Source of the DNA: Calditrichota bacterium
GTDB lineage: Bacteria > CLD3
Direction of reading: 5' to 3'
NCBI GenBank assembly: GCA_008501735.1
Contig: QQUF01000028.1
Location: 62,001 to 126,000, forward strand
Length of the DNA stretch: 64,000 nucleotides
Shown one piece after another: positions 1 to 9,731 of this stretch. Made by a program: the position numbers and the translations under genes. Below the pieces are notes generated by a model that saw nothing but the letters and a program-made list of their open reading frames with translations, had not been told where the DNA came from and did not search any database. Each line of letters opens with the position of its first letter. Within the stretch, counting starts at the first letter, position 1.

Positions 1-894
1 CGGAATGTAACCTTGAGTTTCCTCGAAACATTCTTTGAGTTTTGCAAATTCCTTTTCACGCCCCGTAAACTTTTCTTTGTGAAAATCTTTAGCTTTCACA
101 AATTCGGTTTTACCTTCTAAGATTCTGAAAAGTTCATCGTAATCTCTGAGCCTTTCAGTTCTTTTTCGCTTCAATAAGCGAAAAATTAAATTGTCAAAAG
201 GCTTTACTAAATTTTTACACTCAGTTTGAATTTCCTCTGTTTTATAAGAAATCTTCGCTTTTAATAGTTCATCATTTTTTTCGTGATTAAAAGGAGTTTC
301 CCCTAAAAAACATTTGTAAAGAATCACACCGAGAGCATAAAAATCTTTTTCTTGAGGCTCAAAACTTTTCTTTTCAATCTCTTCTGGTAAAAGGTATTCA
401 AGAGTTCCTGAAATATTAATTTCAAACTTAAAATTCGACAAACCAAAATCAATCAATTTGACCGAATGGAAACCTTCATTTTCTGTAACAAGAATATTTT
501 CAGGCTTCAAATCTCCGTGAATCACATCTTGCGAATGCAAATACTGTAAAACCCAAATAATTTGTCGTAAAATCAGAATCTGATTTTCTTGATTTGCCTC
601 TTTAAAAAATTCGTCAATGTGAGTTCCGTTGATAAAATCCATCGTATAATAAACTTGCCCATCAGAAGTAAAAGCAAAATCGTAAACTTTAACAAGTGCA
701 GGTGAATTAAGGTTTTTCAGTCTTTCAAACTCAACCTTAAAATCTTCTTTAACTTCTGAGTCCTCAAATTGTTTTAGAACCTTTAGAGCTAAAACTTGCC
801 CTGTCAAAGTATCTAAAACTTTGTAAACTTCGTTTTGGGATTTGGTTTCAAATTTGGTTAGAGATTTGTAACGATTAAAAAGAATTTTATCCAT
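1..894 (-). CDS. Ser/Thr protein kinase with STAND ATPase start, 3' end outside window
   Basis: The frame is open from an ATG at 894 to base 1, giving 298 visible codons of a longer protein. Residues 1 to about 260 read as a eukaryotic-like kinase: an ATP-binding Lys in LALKVLK (about residue 38), the catalytic loop HGDLKPEN and an intact DFG. The glycine-rich loop is unrecognisable, and the usual HRD Arg is Gly, so it is a non-RD kinase. The last visible residues, FTGREKEFAKL, match the start of the ATPase module that follows kinases in signalling giants. The same order (kinase, then F-x-GR-K/E-E-L) occurs in the 1,709-residue protein at 17480-22609, so this is probably a paralogue of it. 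The STAND assignment is inferred from this short stretch only. Confidence 0.85.
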   Translation of the reverse strand, partial: MDKILFNRYKSLTKFETKSQNEVYKVLDTLTGQVLALKVLKQFEDSEVKEDFKVEFERLKNLNSPALVKVYDFAFTSDGQVYYTMDFINGTHIDEFFKEANQENQILILRQIIWVLQYLHSQDVIHGDLKPENILVTENEGFHSVKLIDFGLSNFKFEINISGTLEYLLPEEIEKKSFEPQEKDFYALGVILYKCFLGETPFNHEKNDELLKAKISYKTEEIQTECKNLVKPFDNLIFRLLKRKRTERLRDYDELFRILEGKTEFVKAKDFHKEKFTGREKEFAKLKECFEETQGYIP

Positions 895-994
895 TTTCTG
901 TTCCGATTGACTTACTAAAGACTTGCGATATTTCGCAATATAATTTACTTATTAGAACTTAAACAAGCGGAAAAGGAATAAATTAAGGTCAGTT

Positions 995-3202
995 TTACTT
1001 GGAAATTAATTCTCTACTTCCGTCCCAATCTTTTGGAGGAGGTTTTTTTTGGAGTTCTTTACAAGTCAGAATCATTAACTCAGATGCTAAATCTTCTCTG
1101 AATTTAAGACATTTTGTAAAGCCCAAAATTGCTTCATCAAACTTTTGCCCGAAATAAAATTTGAGTGCATTCTCATAATTTTCAACGAATGCTTTTGTTT
1201 CTTGAGAAAGTGATTCTTCTTTTGAAGAAACAAGTTCAAAAATTTCAACAGGTTTATTTTTCCCTTTAACCCTAACTCTGTCTAATTTCCGAGTAAAGAA
1301 TTTATCCTTAACAATTTCGTTTGTAGCTTCGCCGAGCATAATTTTTGTACCATAAACTTTGTTCGTTCCTTCGAGCCTTGAAGAAAGATTCACAGAATCA
1401 CCCATCACAGTGTAATCAAAAATAATTTCAGAACCCATATTTCCAAGAACCATTTTACCAGAGTTAATCCCGATTCTTGCATTTAGTTCGGGCTTATTTT
1501 CAGCTTTCCATTTTAAGCGAAGTTTCTCAAGTCTTTTTTGCATTTTCAAAGCTGCGAAACAGGATTTTTCGGCGTGTTTTTCATCTTTTAGCGGAGCTCC
1601 AAATTCTGCCATAATTGCATCGCCTTCGTACTTGTCAATTATTCCGTCAAAAGAAAAAATTACCTCTGTCATCGCTGTCAAGAATTCATTCAAAAGTCCG
1701 GTAAGCTCTGTTGGAGAGAGTTTTTCGGAAATCGTTGTAAAACCTGCAACGTCAAGAAACATTACACTCATAAATCTTTCTTCACCACCTAGTTTCAATT
1801 GGTCAGGTTTTGCCAAAAGTTCATTTACAACTTTTTTCGGAATGTATTGAGCAAAAGCCTTAACAGCTTGTTGGCGTTCACGTTTTTCAATTCTGAGCTT
1901 GTAAATCATTACGAGAACGAAATTTAGAGCAACAAGAATAATTGGCTCAACAAATTCAAACAAAAAGTTAGTTTGTAAGAAAACTTCGAGTGCTACAAAG
2001 AATGAAACTCCAACCAAACATAGAGCAAAAAATGTCCATTTAATCGAAGGTAAAAAGTTAAAAATCAAACCTGAAAGTAACCCGATTAAAATCAACAAAA
2101 TAATTTTTTGCGAATAGGAATTTGTCAAAATAAAATCTTCGTTCAAGGCATTGAACAAAAATGTTGCGTGCAATTCAACTCCTGGAAATAGTTCGTCCGA
2201 AACAGGAATTGTTTTTAAATCTTGCAATCCGAATGCTGAACTTCCAACCAAAACAATCTTGTCTTTAAAGAATTTTTTACTAATTCTTTCGGTCAAAACA
2301 TCAGAAAACGAAACATAACGGAAAGTCTTCCCTTCTCCATAAAAGTTCAAAAGGTAGTCGAGATTTTCGTTCACTGGAATTTTCAGTAAAGTTTCCGAAT
2401 CACTTTCTAAAACAAATGAGCTTTCATTTTCATCAAAAGAAACTTTTGTCGCTCCAAGTAAATCAAGTAAAATCTGAAAACTAAAGTTCACATAAAATTC
2501 ATTTTTATAATCGAAGAAAAGCGGAAAGTGCCTCGTTACTCCGTCTTGGTCAGGATTCACGTGAGCAAAACCGACCGCAAAAGCCTTTTCGGAAAGAAGG
2601 TCAATTACCTTTTTTGGTGAGTGAAGTTTCGTAAAGTTCGGGTTTTCTAAATTTTGAATTTTATAAGAGATTAAATTTTCGGGAAGGATAACTTTGGAAG
2701 TGTCTTTTTCGTAAGCATTGTCAAACATCGAAAGAAAAACCACTCCAGAGTTTTCGATGCTTTGAGCAAATATTTCGTCGCTTGTTACTGCCGAAAGAAT
2801 GTTTTGAATTTCACTTTCCTCTAAGTCAGGAAATTCGCCTTTAATTTTAGCAGTGTATTCTTCAACAGAAAGTTGCGGCAATGAGTCAGTCTCAGTAAAA
2901 AAAATATCGAAACCAATCGCCATTGCTCCACCTTCTGAAATAAAATCCACAACTTTAGCGAAGTAAAGATTAGGAAGACTTGACCAGCGACCAAGAGCTT
3001 TTAGGCTTTTTTCATCAATGTCCAGAATCACAATTTCGTTGATTCTTTTTGGCTTTTCAGGAGTTTTGTATTGAAGAAAAATATCAAGGGCTTTGCTTTT
3101 ATTACTTTCGATTAGCGAATTTGTAAATCGAATTTCCTTTACAAGGAACAAAAGAATTAACGAAAGTATACCAAAAGAAAGTCCCAGAAAAACTTTCTGC
3201 AA
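995..3202 (-). CDS. CHASE2-domain class III adenylate cyclase
   Basis: Membrane-anchored cyclase predicted to make cAMP in response to an extracytoplasmic signal. One N-terminal membrane helix (about 7-23) is followed by a CHASE2 sensor (about 30-370), three membrane helices (about 375-445) and a cyclase domain. The cyclase motifs are FLDVAGFT (first metal Asp), KYEGDAIMA (second Asp and purine Lys) and DYTVMGDSVN. Lys paired with Thr in the purine pocket is the class IIIb pattern, normally ATP-specific; that specificity is inference. The stated start is a TTG with no usable ribosome site. The frame continues upstream past a good AAAGGA at 3243-3248 with no ATG, GTG or TTG at proper spacing, only ATA at 3235, so the true start is unsettled. 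Confidence 0.9.
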   Translation of the reverse strand: MQKVFLGLSFGILSLILLFLVKEIRFTNSLIESNKSKALDIFLQYKTPEKPKRINEIVILDIDEKSLKALGRWSSLPNLYFAKVVDFISEGGAMAIGFDIFFTETDSLPQLSVEEYTAKIKGEFPDLEESEIQNILSAVTSDEIFAQSIENSGVVFLSMFDNAYEKDTSKVILPENLISYKIQNLENPNFTKLHSPKKVIDLLSEKAFAVGFAHVNPDQDGVTRHFPLFFDYKNEFYVNFSFQILLDLLGATKVSFDENESSFVLESDSETLLKIPVNENLDYLLNFYGEGKTFRYVSFSDVLTERISKKFFKDKIVLVGSSAFGLQDLKTIPVSDELFPGVELHATFLFNALNEDFILTNSYSQKIILLILIGLLSGLIFNFLPSIKWTFFALCLVGVSFFVALEVFLQTNFLFEFVEPIILVALNFVLVMIYKLRIEKRERQQAVKAFAQYIPKKVVNELLAKPDQLKLGGEERFMSVMFLDVAGFTTISEKLSPTELTGLLNEFLTAMTEVIFSFDGIIDKYEGDAIMAEFGAPLKDEKHAEKSCFAALKMQKRLEKLRLKWKAENKPELNARIGINSGKMVLGNMGSEIIFDYTVMGDSVNLSSRLEGTNKVYGTKIMLGEATNEIVKDKFFTRKLDRVRVKGKNKPVEIFELVSSKEESLSQETKAFVENYENALKFYFGQKFDEAILGFTKCLKFREDLASELMILTCKELQKKPPPKDWDGSRELISK

Positions 3203-3252
3203 CCCTTTAGGAATTTTTTTGATGGTTTCTTTTATGAGATTTTCCTTTAAAC

Positions 3253-3286
3253 AAAAAACCCCTGAGTTTCACGAAGAAATCAGGGG
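3253..3286 (-). terminator. Rho-independent terminator of the LysM/lipoprotein operon
   Basis: Inverted repeat CCCCTGA / TCAGGGG (3259-3265 with 3280-3286), with the stem partly extended inward. On the minus strand it is followed by TTTTTTG. It lies 23 bases past the stop of the LysM gene and just before the cyclase gene, so it separates the two transcription units. Confidence 0.75.
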
Positions 3287-3308
3287 TAAATTTTCAAAAA
3301 AAGTGAAA

Positions 3309-4175
3309 TTATCTTTGGATAGATAAAATCATTTCTGGATAAATTGTTTTTCCGTCAGAAGAACCTTCAACGTTAGTAGTTTTAGCTACGTGAGCGTTCA
3401 TTGTATCAATGAGTTTTCTGTTAGAGTCGTAAAGTTTTGTCCAGTCTGCTGCATTTCCATAAACTCGGCTTGCAACTTTTTTGAGGTTTTCACCACTGTT
3501 GACAACAACTTGGTCTCTGTCTAAAACGTGAGGAACTTTGAATTTCTGGTCAGGGAAAATTAAATCAGGATCATTAATTTGGTCAGTGTTTACACTGTAA
3601 ATGCTAACCCATTTGAAAGGATTGTTGAAAACTTCTTTTTTACCTGCGATGTTCCAAAGATTATCTCCTCTAACAACACTGTAAGTAGAAGGTTTGATTC
3701 CACGAATTCTGCTTTCAAGTCTATTAATGAGTCTTTCGATTTCACTAACTTTTCCATCTGCACCAATAATAAGTGATTGTGGGTCTTCTTTAAGTTTTTC
3801 AAACTCCTCAATAAGTCCAGCTAATTCACCTTTTCTTGCATAAAGTTCTTCGTTATCAAGATTTAAAAGACCATTGAGTTTGTCAGTTAAAGCATCAAGT
3901 TGACTTACATAACCTTGGTGAGAAGCACTTGAAGTTCCAGCAGCTGCATAGATTTCTTCCCAAACAGAAGAGATTTCAGTATTTTTTGTGCTGAGTTGTG
4001 CTTTAAGAGCAGCGATTTCTTCATCAAGTTTTTTGATTTCGGTATCTTTATCAGCTTGAGTTTTTTCCCATCTTTGAAGTTCTACTTTATAGTCTTCATA
4101 CTTCATTTTTCTTTCTTGTGCGAAAGAAAAAGTTACAAAAGAAAGTAGGATAAAAATTGCAATTCTATTAGTCAT
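3309..4175 (-). CDS. Exported coiled-coil protein with LysM domain(s)
   Basis: A 288-residue secreted protein. Residues 1-19 form a signal peptide ending SFAQ. Residues 22 to about 155 are rich in Glu, Lys and Leu heptads, so coiled coil. From about 165 there is a LysM repeat (YSVVRGDNLWNIA) and a second, weaker LysM-like segment (VVVNSGENLKKVASRVYG). LysM binds peptidoglycan, so the protein probably bridges periplasmic structures and the cell wall. The ATG lies four bases after the stop of the small lipoprotein gene, and its ribosome site (AGGAAAGGA) sits inside that gene's end, so the two are co-translated. Exact role unknown. Confidence 0.8.
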   Translation of the reverse strand: MTNRIAIFILLSFVTFSFAQERKMKYEDYKVELQRWEKTQADKDTEIKKLDEEIAALKAQLSTKNTEISSVWEEIYAAAGTSSASHQGYVSQLDALTDKLNGLLNLDNEELYARKGELAGLIEEFEKLKEDPQSLIIGADGKVSEIERLINRLESRIRGIKPSTYSVVRGDNLWNIAGKKEVFNNPFKWVSIYSVNTDQINDPDLIFPDQKFKVPHVLDRDQVVVNSGENLKKVASRVYGNAADWTKLYDSNRKLIDTMNAHVAKTTNVEGSSDGKTIYPEMILSIQR

Positions 4176-4179
4176 CTAC

Positions 4180-4443
4180 TTATTCCTTTCCTGTTTTTCT
4201 TTTGATGTAATCTCTGTTAGCTTCTAATTTTTTGAGCTCTTTTACTTTTGCATCAAGCTCAGCTTTGAGATTATCACGAACTTTACGTTTTTCAGCGATT
4301 GTTTTATCAGCCGCCATTGCCGCTTCTTTTGTTTCGTCCAACTTCTGAATTTGCTCATCAGTTGCATACTTTGTACAACTTGTGGAAAGAAGAGCCATTC
4401 CAAAAGTAAGCATCAAAGCATAAGATATTTTTTTGAATTTCAC
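4180..4443 (-). CDS. Small coiled-coil lipoprotein
   Basis: An 87-residue predicted lipoprotein. The signal sequence ends in the lipobox LSTSC, placing the lipidated Cys at about residue 23. The rest is one charged helix rich in Lys, Glu and Ala with heptad spacing, like small Lpp-type outer-membrane lipoproteins. It is the first gene of a two-gene unit with the LysM protein, which suggests that together they tether envelope layers. That role is inference; no named family was recognised. Confidence 0.75.
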   Translation of the reverse strand: MKFKKISYALMLTFGMALLSTSCTKYATDEQIQKLDETKEAAMAADKTIAEKRKVRDNLKAELDAKVKELKKLEANRDYIKRKTGKE

Positions 4444-4557
4444 TTGCTAAATTCCTCCAAAGAAATTTGAGTAAAAATTATAAATTAATTAAGCTCCAAA
4501 CATAGATAAAAGGCGAAATTAAAAAATTAGAATTTCCAAGTCAAGTTAATTAAATGT

Positions 4558-6765
4558 TTAAACTTTTTGGGAAATTGAATTTTTATAAAGTTCTTTCAAA
4601 AATTGCACTTTAACACTCACAGAGTCATTAATTTCAAGAGAATTTTGTATTACTTCACCAATTTTTGAGAAAGCTAAAGTTTCATTTTTCAAAAACTTTT
4701 CTACTTCTTCTAAATTATCTTTTTTTACAGACACGACAACGAGAGATTGCGTTTCTCCGAAAAGTGCAAAATCTTCACGGTTAGCTTCAAAATTTACTTT
4801 TGCTCCCAAATTACCTGTCAAACAACTTTCTGCTAAAGTTACTGCCAAACCTCCGTCAGCAATGTCGTGAGCAGATTCAATCCAACCGTTTCTGATTGCT
4901 TGCAAAAGTGTTTTCTGAAGTTTTGATTCCGTTTCCAGATTTAGTTCAGGAATTTCACCTGTTACTTTGCCGTGTATGACTTTTAAGTATTCGCTTCCGC
5001 CGATTTCCTCTTTATTTTCACCAAGAAGTAGAATTACGTCACCTTCATTTTTGAACGACATTGTTGTAATATCTTCGAGTTTATCGACGAGTCCAAGCAT
5101 TCCAATTACAGGAGACGGATAAACTGCACCTTCTTGATTTTCATTGTAAAAACTTACATTTCCACCAGTAACTGGAGTTTCAAAAACTCTGCAAGCTTCT
5201 CCCATTCCTGTTACAGCTTCTGTGAATTGCCAATAAATTTCAGGTTTGTAAGGATTTCCGAAGTTCAAACAATTTGTAACAGCTAAAGGATGACCACCTG
5301 AACAAACAACATTTCTTGCTGATTCTGCAACTGCGATTTGTCCACCCCTTCTTGGATTCAAGTAAACGAATCTTCCGTTACAATCTGTTTTTGCCGCAAG
5401 TGCTTTATTTGTGTCTTTGATTCGGATTACTGCTGCATCTGCTTCGCCAGGTCCAACAACTGTGTTTGTTCTAACCATTGAATCGTACTGCTCAAAAATC
5501 CATTCTTTACTTGCGATGTTTGGTGAAGCAATTAAAGTTTTGAGAACTTCATTCAGGTCTTTTGGAACAGGAATTGAGTTTAAATCAAAATTTTGAGTTT
5601 CTTCTAAATAACTTGGTTTGCGAGTTTCTCTCTCATAAACAGGAGCTCCTCCTCCAAGCACCAAATCCCAAGCAGGAACTTTTGCAATCACTTCTCCGTG
5701 AAATCTTATTGTTACATTTTTATCTTCGGTAACTGTTCCGATTTGGACAGCGTTCAAGTCCCATTTTTTGAAAATGTCCATTACTTCGTCTTCTTTACCT
5801 TTTTCAGCGACAACAAGCATTCTTTCTTGTGATTCTGAAAGCATAATTTCGTAAGGAATCATTTCGCCGTCTCTTTGTGGAACAAGTGCAAGTTCGATTT
5901 CCATTCCGACTTCGCCTTTTGCAGACATCTCAGAAGTCGAACAAGTAATTCCTGCTGCTCCCATATCTTGGATTCCGACAACAAAACCTGTTGCGATTGC
6001 TTCAAGTGTTGCTTCGAGAAGTAATTTTTCAGTAAAAGGATCACCAACTTGAACAGAAGGTCTTTTTGCTTCTGAGGCTTCAGAAATTTCTTCCGAAGCA
6101 AAAGTTGCTCCGTGAATTCCATCTCGTCCTGTTGTTGAACCAACAATTAGAACAGGATTTCCAACACCTTTAGCCTCTGCTGAGGCTGTTTTACCGTGTT
6201 CAACAATTCCGATAGACATTGCATTTACAAGCGGATTTCCTGAGTAAGAATCTTCAAAGTAAACTTCACCACCAACTGTTGGAACTCCAAAAGAATTTCC
6301 ATAATCACCAATTCCTCTGACGACTCCGTCAAGAAGCCACTTAACTTTTTCGTCTTTCAAATTTCCAAAGCGAAGAGAATTCAAAGAAGCGATTGGTCTT
6401 GCTCCCATCGTAAAAATATCTCGCTGAATTCCACCAACTCCTGTTGCTGCACCTTGATAAGGTTCGATTGCTGAAGGGTGATTGTGACTTTCGATTTTAA
6501 AAGCAACTGCAAGTCCATCGCCAATGTCAACAAGTCCAGCATTTTCTTCACCTGCTTCGACGAGCAAATGTTTTCCTTCACGCGGAAGTGTTTTGAGTAA
6601 TTTTATTGAATTTTTGTAAGAACAATGTTCACTCCACATTACAGAAAATATTCCAAGTTCTGTGTGAGTAGGAATTCTACCAAGAATTTCAAGAATTTTC
6701 TCGTATTCTTCCTTGTTTAGCCCATATTCTTTGGCAAGTTCTAAATTTACTTTTGGTTCATTCAT
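4558..6765 (-). CDS. purL: Phosphoribosylformylglycinamidine synthase subunit PurL
   Basis: Catalyses the ATP-dependent conversion of FGAR to FGAM in purine synthesis. At 735 residues it is the small PurL type, which needs separate PurQ (glutaminase) and PurS partners; neither is in this window. Visible motifs include SEHCSYKNS (residues 45-53, catalytic His), the metal/ATP segment [21 protein letters not shown] and the second-half segments [12 protein letters not shown] and [10 protein letters not shown]. The length is normal and the ATG is followed by the typical N-terminus. It is transcribed alone, divergently from the aldolase gene. Confidence 0.97.
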   Translation of the reverse strand: MNEPKVNLELAKEYGLNKEEYEKILEILGRIPTHTELGIFSVMWSEHCSYKNSIKLLKTLPREGKHLLVEAGEENAGLVDIGDGLAVAFKIESHNHPSAIEPYQGAATGVGGIQRDIFTMGARPIASLNSLRFGNLKDEKVKWLLDGVVRGIGDYGNSFGVPTVGGEVYFEDSYSGNPLVNAMSIGIVEHGKTASAEAKGVGNPVLIVGSTTGRDGIHGATFASEEISEASEAKRPSVQVGDPFTEKLLLEATLEAIATGFVVGIQDMGAAGITCSTSEMSAKGEVGMEIELALVPQRDGEMIPYEIMLSESQERMLVVAEKGKEDEVMDIFKKWDLNAVQIGTVTEDKNVTIRFHGEVIAKVPAWDLVLGGGAPVYERETRKPSYLEETQNFDLNSIPVPKDLNEVLKTLIASPNIASKEWIFEQYDSMVRTNTVVGPGEADAAVIRIKDTNKALAAKTDCNGRFVYLNPRRGGQIAVAESARNVVCSGGHPLAVTNCLNFGNPYKPEIYWQFTEAVTGMGEACRVFETPVTGGNVSFYNENQEGAVYPSPVIGMLGLVDKLEDITTMSFKNEGDVILLLGENKEEIGGSEYLKVIHGKVTGEIPELNLETESKLQKTLLQAIRNGWIESAHDIADGGLAVTLAESCLTGNLGAKVNFEANREDFALFGETQSLVVVSVKKDNLEEVEKFLKNETLAFSKIGEVIQNSLEINDSVSVKVQFLKELYKNSISQKV

Positions 6766-6935
6766 TTTGATTTTATCGAATATTTTGTTTTAATTTTTCT
6801 CTTGATTGAAGAGCCAAAAGGTAAGAAGTGAAGTGGGTAAAAAAAACCATTATTTCTTCGTAAAATAAGTTTTTTTATTAAATTAGTGGATTGCATAAAT
6901 TTTAAATTAAAACAATAAATTTTGGAGACAAATCA

Positions 6936-7967
6936 ATGCCAGTAGCAGATTTTAAAACTTACTGTAAAATGCTTGACAACGCACAAGCAAACGGATTCGC
7001 TTATCCAGCAATTAATGTAACTTCAATGGCAACTGCAAATGCCGCTATCGAAGCATTTGCCCAAATGAAATCTGACGGAATTATCCAAGTTTCAACTGGT
7101 GGTGGAGAATTTGCTTCAGGTTTGGGAGTAAAAAGTGCTGCTCTCGGAGCAATCTCAATCGCTCAACACGTTCACCTTGTAGCTGAAAAATATGACGTTT
7201 ACGTTGCTCTTCACACTGACCATTGCCAAGCTAACAAACTCGAATCTTTTGTTTATCCTTTAATCGAAGAAACTGCAAGAAGAAGAGCTCTCGGTTTGCC
7301 GAATCTTTTCCAATCTCATATGTTTGATGGAAGTGCTTTACCACTCGAAGAAAATATGAAACTTGCAGTTGAGTGCTTACAAAAATGTGCCGAAAACGAA
7401 ATCATTCTTGAAGTAGAAGCAGGAGTTGTTGGTGGTGAAGAAGACGGAGTTGACAATGAAAATGCTCCTGCAGAAAAACTTTACACAACACCAGAAGATA
7501 TGCTTGAAGTTTATGAAAAACTTAAGCCAGTCGGTGGAAGATTTATGTTTGCAGCGACTTTCGGAAACGTTCACGGAGTTTACAAACCCGGAAACGTTAA
7601 GCTCAGACCAACAATCTTAAAAGAAGGTCAAGACGTTGTAATGGCTAAACACGGAAAAGAAGCAGAAATGGATTTGGTTTTCCACGGCGGAAGCGGTTCT
7701 GACCTTTCTGACATTCACGAAACACTTGATTACGGTGTGATTAAAATGAACATTGACACTGACACTCAGTACGCGTTTACTCGTCCGATTGTTGACCAAA
7801 TGTTCAGAAATTACGATGCAGTTTTGAAAGTTGAAGGCGAAGTTGGAAACAAAAAATTCTACGACCCAAGAAGCTACCTCAAAGCAGCTGAAAAAGCAAT
7901 GACAGCAAGAATCTGTCAAGGTTGTGAAGACCTTAAATCAGTAGGCACAACTCTTTTCGGAAAATAA
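6936..7967 (+). CDS. fba: Class II fructose-bisphosphate aldolase
   Basis: A zinc-dependent glycolytic and gluconeogenic aldolase that splits fructose-1,6-bisphosphate into DHAP and glyceraldehyde-3-phosphate. The 343-residue protein shows HTDHC (Asp95 as the acid/base and His96 as a zinc ligand, by family analogy), GGEEDGVDN with the conserved Glu pair, the zinc His in FGNVHGVY and the phosphate-binding LVFHGGSGS. The sequence is of the E. coli FbaA (IIA) type. The ATG is preceded by TTTGGAGAC. It is a single-gene unit followed by a perfect 34-bp palindrome. Confidence 0.96.
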   Translation: MPVADFKTYCKMLDNAQANGFAYPAINVTSMATANAAIEAFAQMKSDGIIQVSTGGGEFASGLGVKSAALGAISIAQHVHLVAEKYDVYVALHTDHCQANKLESFVYPLIEETARRRALGLPNLFQSHMFDGSALPLEENMKLAVECLQKCAENEIILEVEAGVVGGEEDGVDNENAPAEKLYTTPEDMLEVYEKLKPVGGRFMFAATFGNVHGVYKPGNVKLRPTILKEGQDVVMAKHGKEAEMDLVFHGGSGSDLSDIHETLDYGVIKMNIDTDTQYAFTRPIVDQMFRNYDAVLKVEGEVGNKKFYDPRSYLKAAEKAMTARICQGCEDLKSVGTTLFGK

Positions 7968-7973
7968 TTTTTT

Positions 7974-8007
7974 ATACCTGCAAGGTTTTTAAAAACCTTG
8001 CAGGTAT
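7974..8007 (+). terminator. Perfect 34-bp palindrome after fba, probable terminator
   Basis: ATACCTGCAAGGTTTTT is followed directly by its exact reverse complement, starting seven bases past the fba stop. The downstream T-run is short, so it may act as an RNA-stabilising hairpin or dispersed intergenic repeat as well as a terminator. The palindrome at 22688-22720 has a similar plan, with ACAGGT/ACCTGT arms around a short loop. Confidence 0.6.
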
Positions 8008-8065
8008 TTCCTTATCTAATATCTATAAAAATATCTTTATAAGAAGCTAAAAGGAGACCTTGAAG

Positions 8066-9079
8066 ATGTGTATATGTTGTATTTTTTGTAAAGTTGATGA
8101 ACAAAATAGCAAACTATCGAAAGAACATATTATTCCCCAAACTTTAGGAGGATTTCAAACTTTACCTTACGTTTGCAAGAAACATAACAACGATTTTGGT
8201 ACTAATTTTGAGAGTAAACTAAAGAAGAATATTTTTATTGTTAAAGCCTTAGATAATTTAAGAATTAAACCGAAAAAAATCGCTTATGACCAAGCCGAAT
8301 TTAGAATTGATTTATTAGAAGAAAAAAATTTAGTGGGATTCATAGATAAAAATGAAGATGTAAAATTTAGAACTCAAAAATATAAAAATGAAGATACAAA
8401 AGAAGAACACTTAGTAGTTTCAAATGAGCAAATTAAAACTACTTTGAAGAAACAAATTAAACGATACGAGACAGAACATGAAATTGAAGTTAAGTTTGAT
8501 GTAGATAAAGAATTCGACTCTTTACCATTTGATATTGCAATTCCAATATACCCAACAGATATTAATTTTATTAAACGTAAAAATTCTAATGGAAGAGCAA
8601 GAATATTAGGTTTAGATAATCCTATACCATTTGAAGTTATAGCTAAAATTGCTCTCTTACATTTATCATTTTTATTTTATCCATTAGCTATGGTGGACGA
8701 ATTAGACCAAATTAAAGAATTTATCTTAAATGGAGGTGAAAATTACTTTGTAATGATTCACTCCTTTTTACGAGAAGAAGATCCTGATGAATTAAACTAT
8801 CTTCCATTTCATAGTGTTAGAATTAGCCTTATAGATGACTCATTAGTTGCACTTGTTAACCTTTTTGGTACAATGACATTTTCTGTTGTTTTGGGAGATT
8901 TCAAAAAGGTTACAATAAAACCTCCTCAAGATGTTTCTGAATTATTTGATAAATATTTTGTTTACGACCTAGAAAAAAAAGAAATTTTTCTAGGAGACAT
9001 TGATATAGATAATTATCAAACTCATACATTTTATCTTGAAGATTTGGTAAGAACTATGAGATTCGAAAAAGGTGGCTAA
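8066..9079 (+). CDS. HNH-type endonuclease-like protein of unknown role
   Basis: A 337-residue protein. Its first 60 residues carry an HNH/zinc-finger layout: CxxC (CIFC), KEHIIPQTLGG and VCKKHNNDFG. This resembles small HNH nucleases (His-Ile-Ile-Pro, then Cys-x-x-His-Asn-Asn). The remaining 270 residues match no family I know. I chose the ATG at 8066 because AAGGAG at 8051-8056 is nine bases upstream; the earlier TTG at 8060 is too close to it. Codon use is even more A/T-biased than in the neighbours, and the gene lies in an accessory patch with a toxin-antitoxin pair, which hints at horizontal origin. Its stop overlaps the start of an alkC relic. Confidence 0.65.
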   Translation: MCICCIFCKVDEQNSKLSKEHIIPQTLGGFQTLPYVCKKHNNDFGTNFESKLKKNIFIVKALDNLRIKPKKIAYDQAEFRIDLLEEKNLVGFIDKNEDVKFRTQKYKNEDTKEEHLVVSNEQIKTTLKKQIKRYETEHEIEVKFDVDKEFDSLPFDIAIPIYPTDINFIKRKNSNGRARILGLDNPIPFEVIAKIALLHLSFLFYPLAMVDELDQIKEFILNGGENYFVMIHSFLREEDPDELNYLPFHSVRISLIDDSLVALVNLFGTMTFSVVLGDFKKVTIKPPQDVSELFDKYFVYDLEKKEIFLGDIDIDNYQTHTFYLEDLVRTMRFEKGG

Positions 9080-9222
9080 TGCCCGAACTCCTCAAAGACC
9101 GATTTTTCACAAAATTATTCATTGAAGAACTTGATGAAGTTACGTAAAAGAACTACTCTAAATTTGACAAATCGAAATTCAAAAGTTTAGTTTTCGTTTC
9201 AGACTTGGAGCAAAATTTCTGA
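9079..9222 (+). pseudogene. Relic 5' fragment of an alkC paralogue
   Basis: Translation gives MPELLKDRFFTK, then a stop at codon 23 (TAA), then KNYSKFDKSKFKSLVF and a final TGA. This parallels the first 48 codons of the intact alkC gene at 9930, which begins MPELLKDRFFTK and later has FDKSKFKSLVF. Many differences are silent third-position changes, so the fragment is an old diverged copy rather than a fresh duplication. Its ATG overlaps the stop of the HNH gene by one base. Confidence 0.8.
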
Positions 9223-9229
9223 TTAGAAA

Positions 9230-9442
9230 TTAATGAGACCATTTGATTGTTGGTTTTAATTTGTTTTCAGTGCAATCTTTGAGAAACAGATTTATCAATT
9301 TTTGGTAAGGAATATCCGTTTCTTTAGAAAGACTTTTAAAATATTCTATTGTCGCAACATCCAATCGAATGGTTACTTGTTTTTTTAATTTTTTGGTATA
9401 AGGATTTTTTATTGAATCCTTAAAGTCGTATTCTTCTCGCAT
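9230..9442 (-). CDS. brnA: BrnA-type antitoxin
   Basis: A 70-residue ribbon-helix-helix-like protein: KKQVTIRLDVATIEYFKSLSKETDIPYQKLINLFLKD fits the beta-helix-helix of BrnA/CopG antitoxins, with Arg-Leu-Asp starting the strand. Its ATG comes one base after the toxin stop. The toxin-first, antitoxin-second order is the known brnTA arrangement, in which BrnA neutralises BrnT and the complex represses the operon. Predicted role: DNA-binding antitoxin. Confidence 0.85.
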   Translation of the reverse strand: MREEYDFKDSIKNPYTKKLKKQVTIRLDVATIEYFKSLSKETDIPYQKLINLFLKDCTENKLKPTIKWSH

Positions 9443-9443
9443 T

Positions 9444-9731
9444 TTAAAACCTTGAGTATTGATTTTGTTCTTTTTTGGTAGCTTTTCTTGCCGAAATAAT
9501 TCTAATTATTTCTTCATTTTTTCTATAACAATGAACAACTATTAATATTCTAAATTTTTCAGAAAATCCTAAAAGAATAAATCTTTCTTCTTTTTCCGAG
9601 TGGTCAGAGTCAGGAATCAACCTTGCATTATCATCATAGAAAACCGTTTTAGCTTCTTCAAATGAAATTTTATGCTTTTTCTTATTTTCTTGGTTTTTAT
9701 TTGAATCCCATTCAAAATGTAAATACTTCAT
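9444..9731 (-). CDS. brnT: BrnT-type RNase toxin
   Basis: A 95-residue protein with the BrnT pattern from end to end: FEWDSNKNQENKKKHKISFEEA, VFYDD, KEERFILLGFSEKFRILIVVH and RIISARKATKKEQNQY. BrnT is a RelE-fold ribonuclease toxin. It is co-transcribed with brnA. The pair is inserted, on the opposite strand, between a relic copy and the intact copy of alkC, which suggests acquisition by recombination. Confidence 0.9.
   Translation of the reverse strand: MKYLHFEWDSNKNQENKKKHKISFEEAKTVFYDDNARLIPDSDHSEKEERFILLGFSEKFRILIVVHCYRKNEEIIRIISARKATKKEQNQYSRF

Noticed and set aside
8060-8065. TTG at 8060 as the start of the HNH-like gene
   Set aside because: It is only three bases from AAGGAG; the ATG at 8066 has proper spacing.
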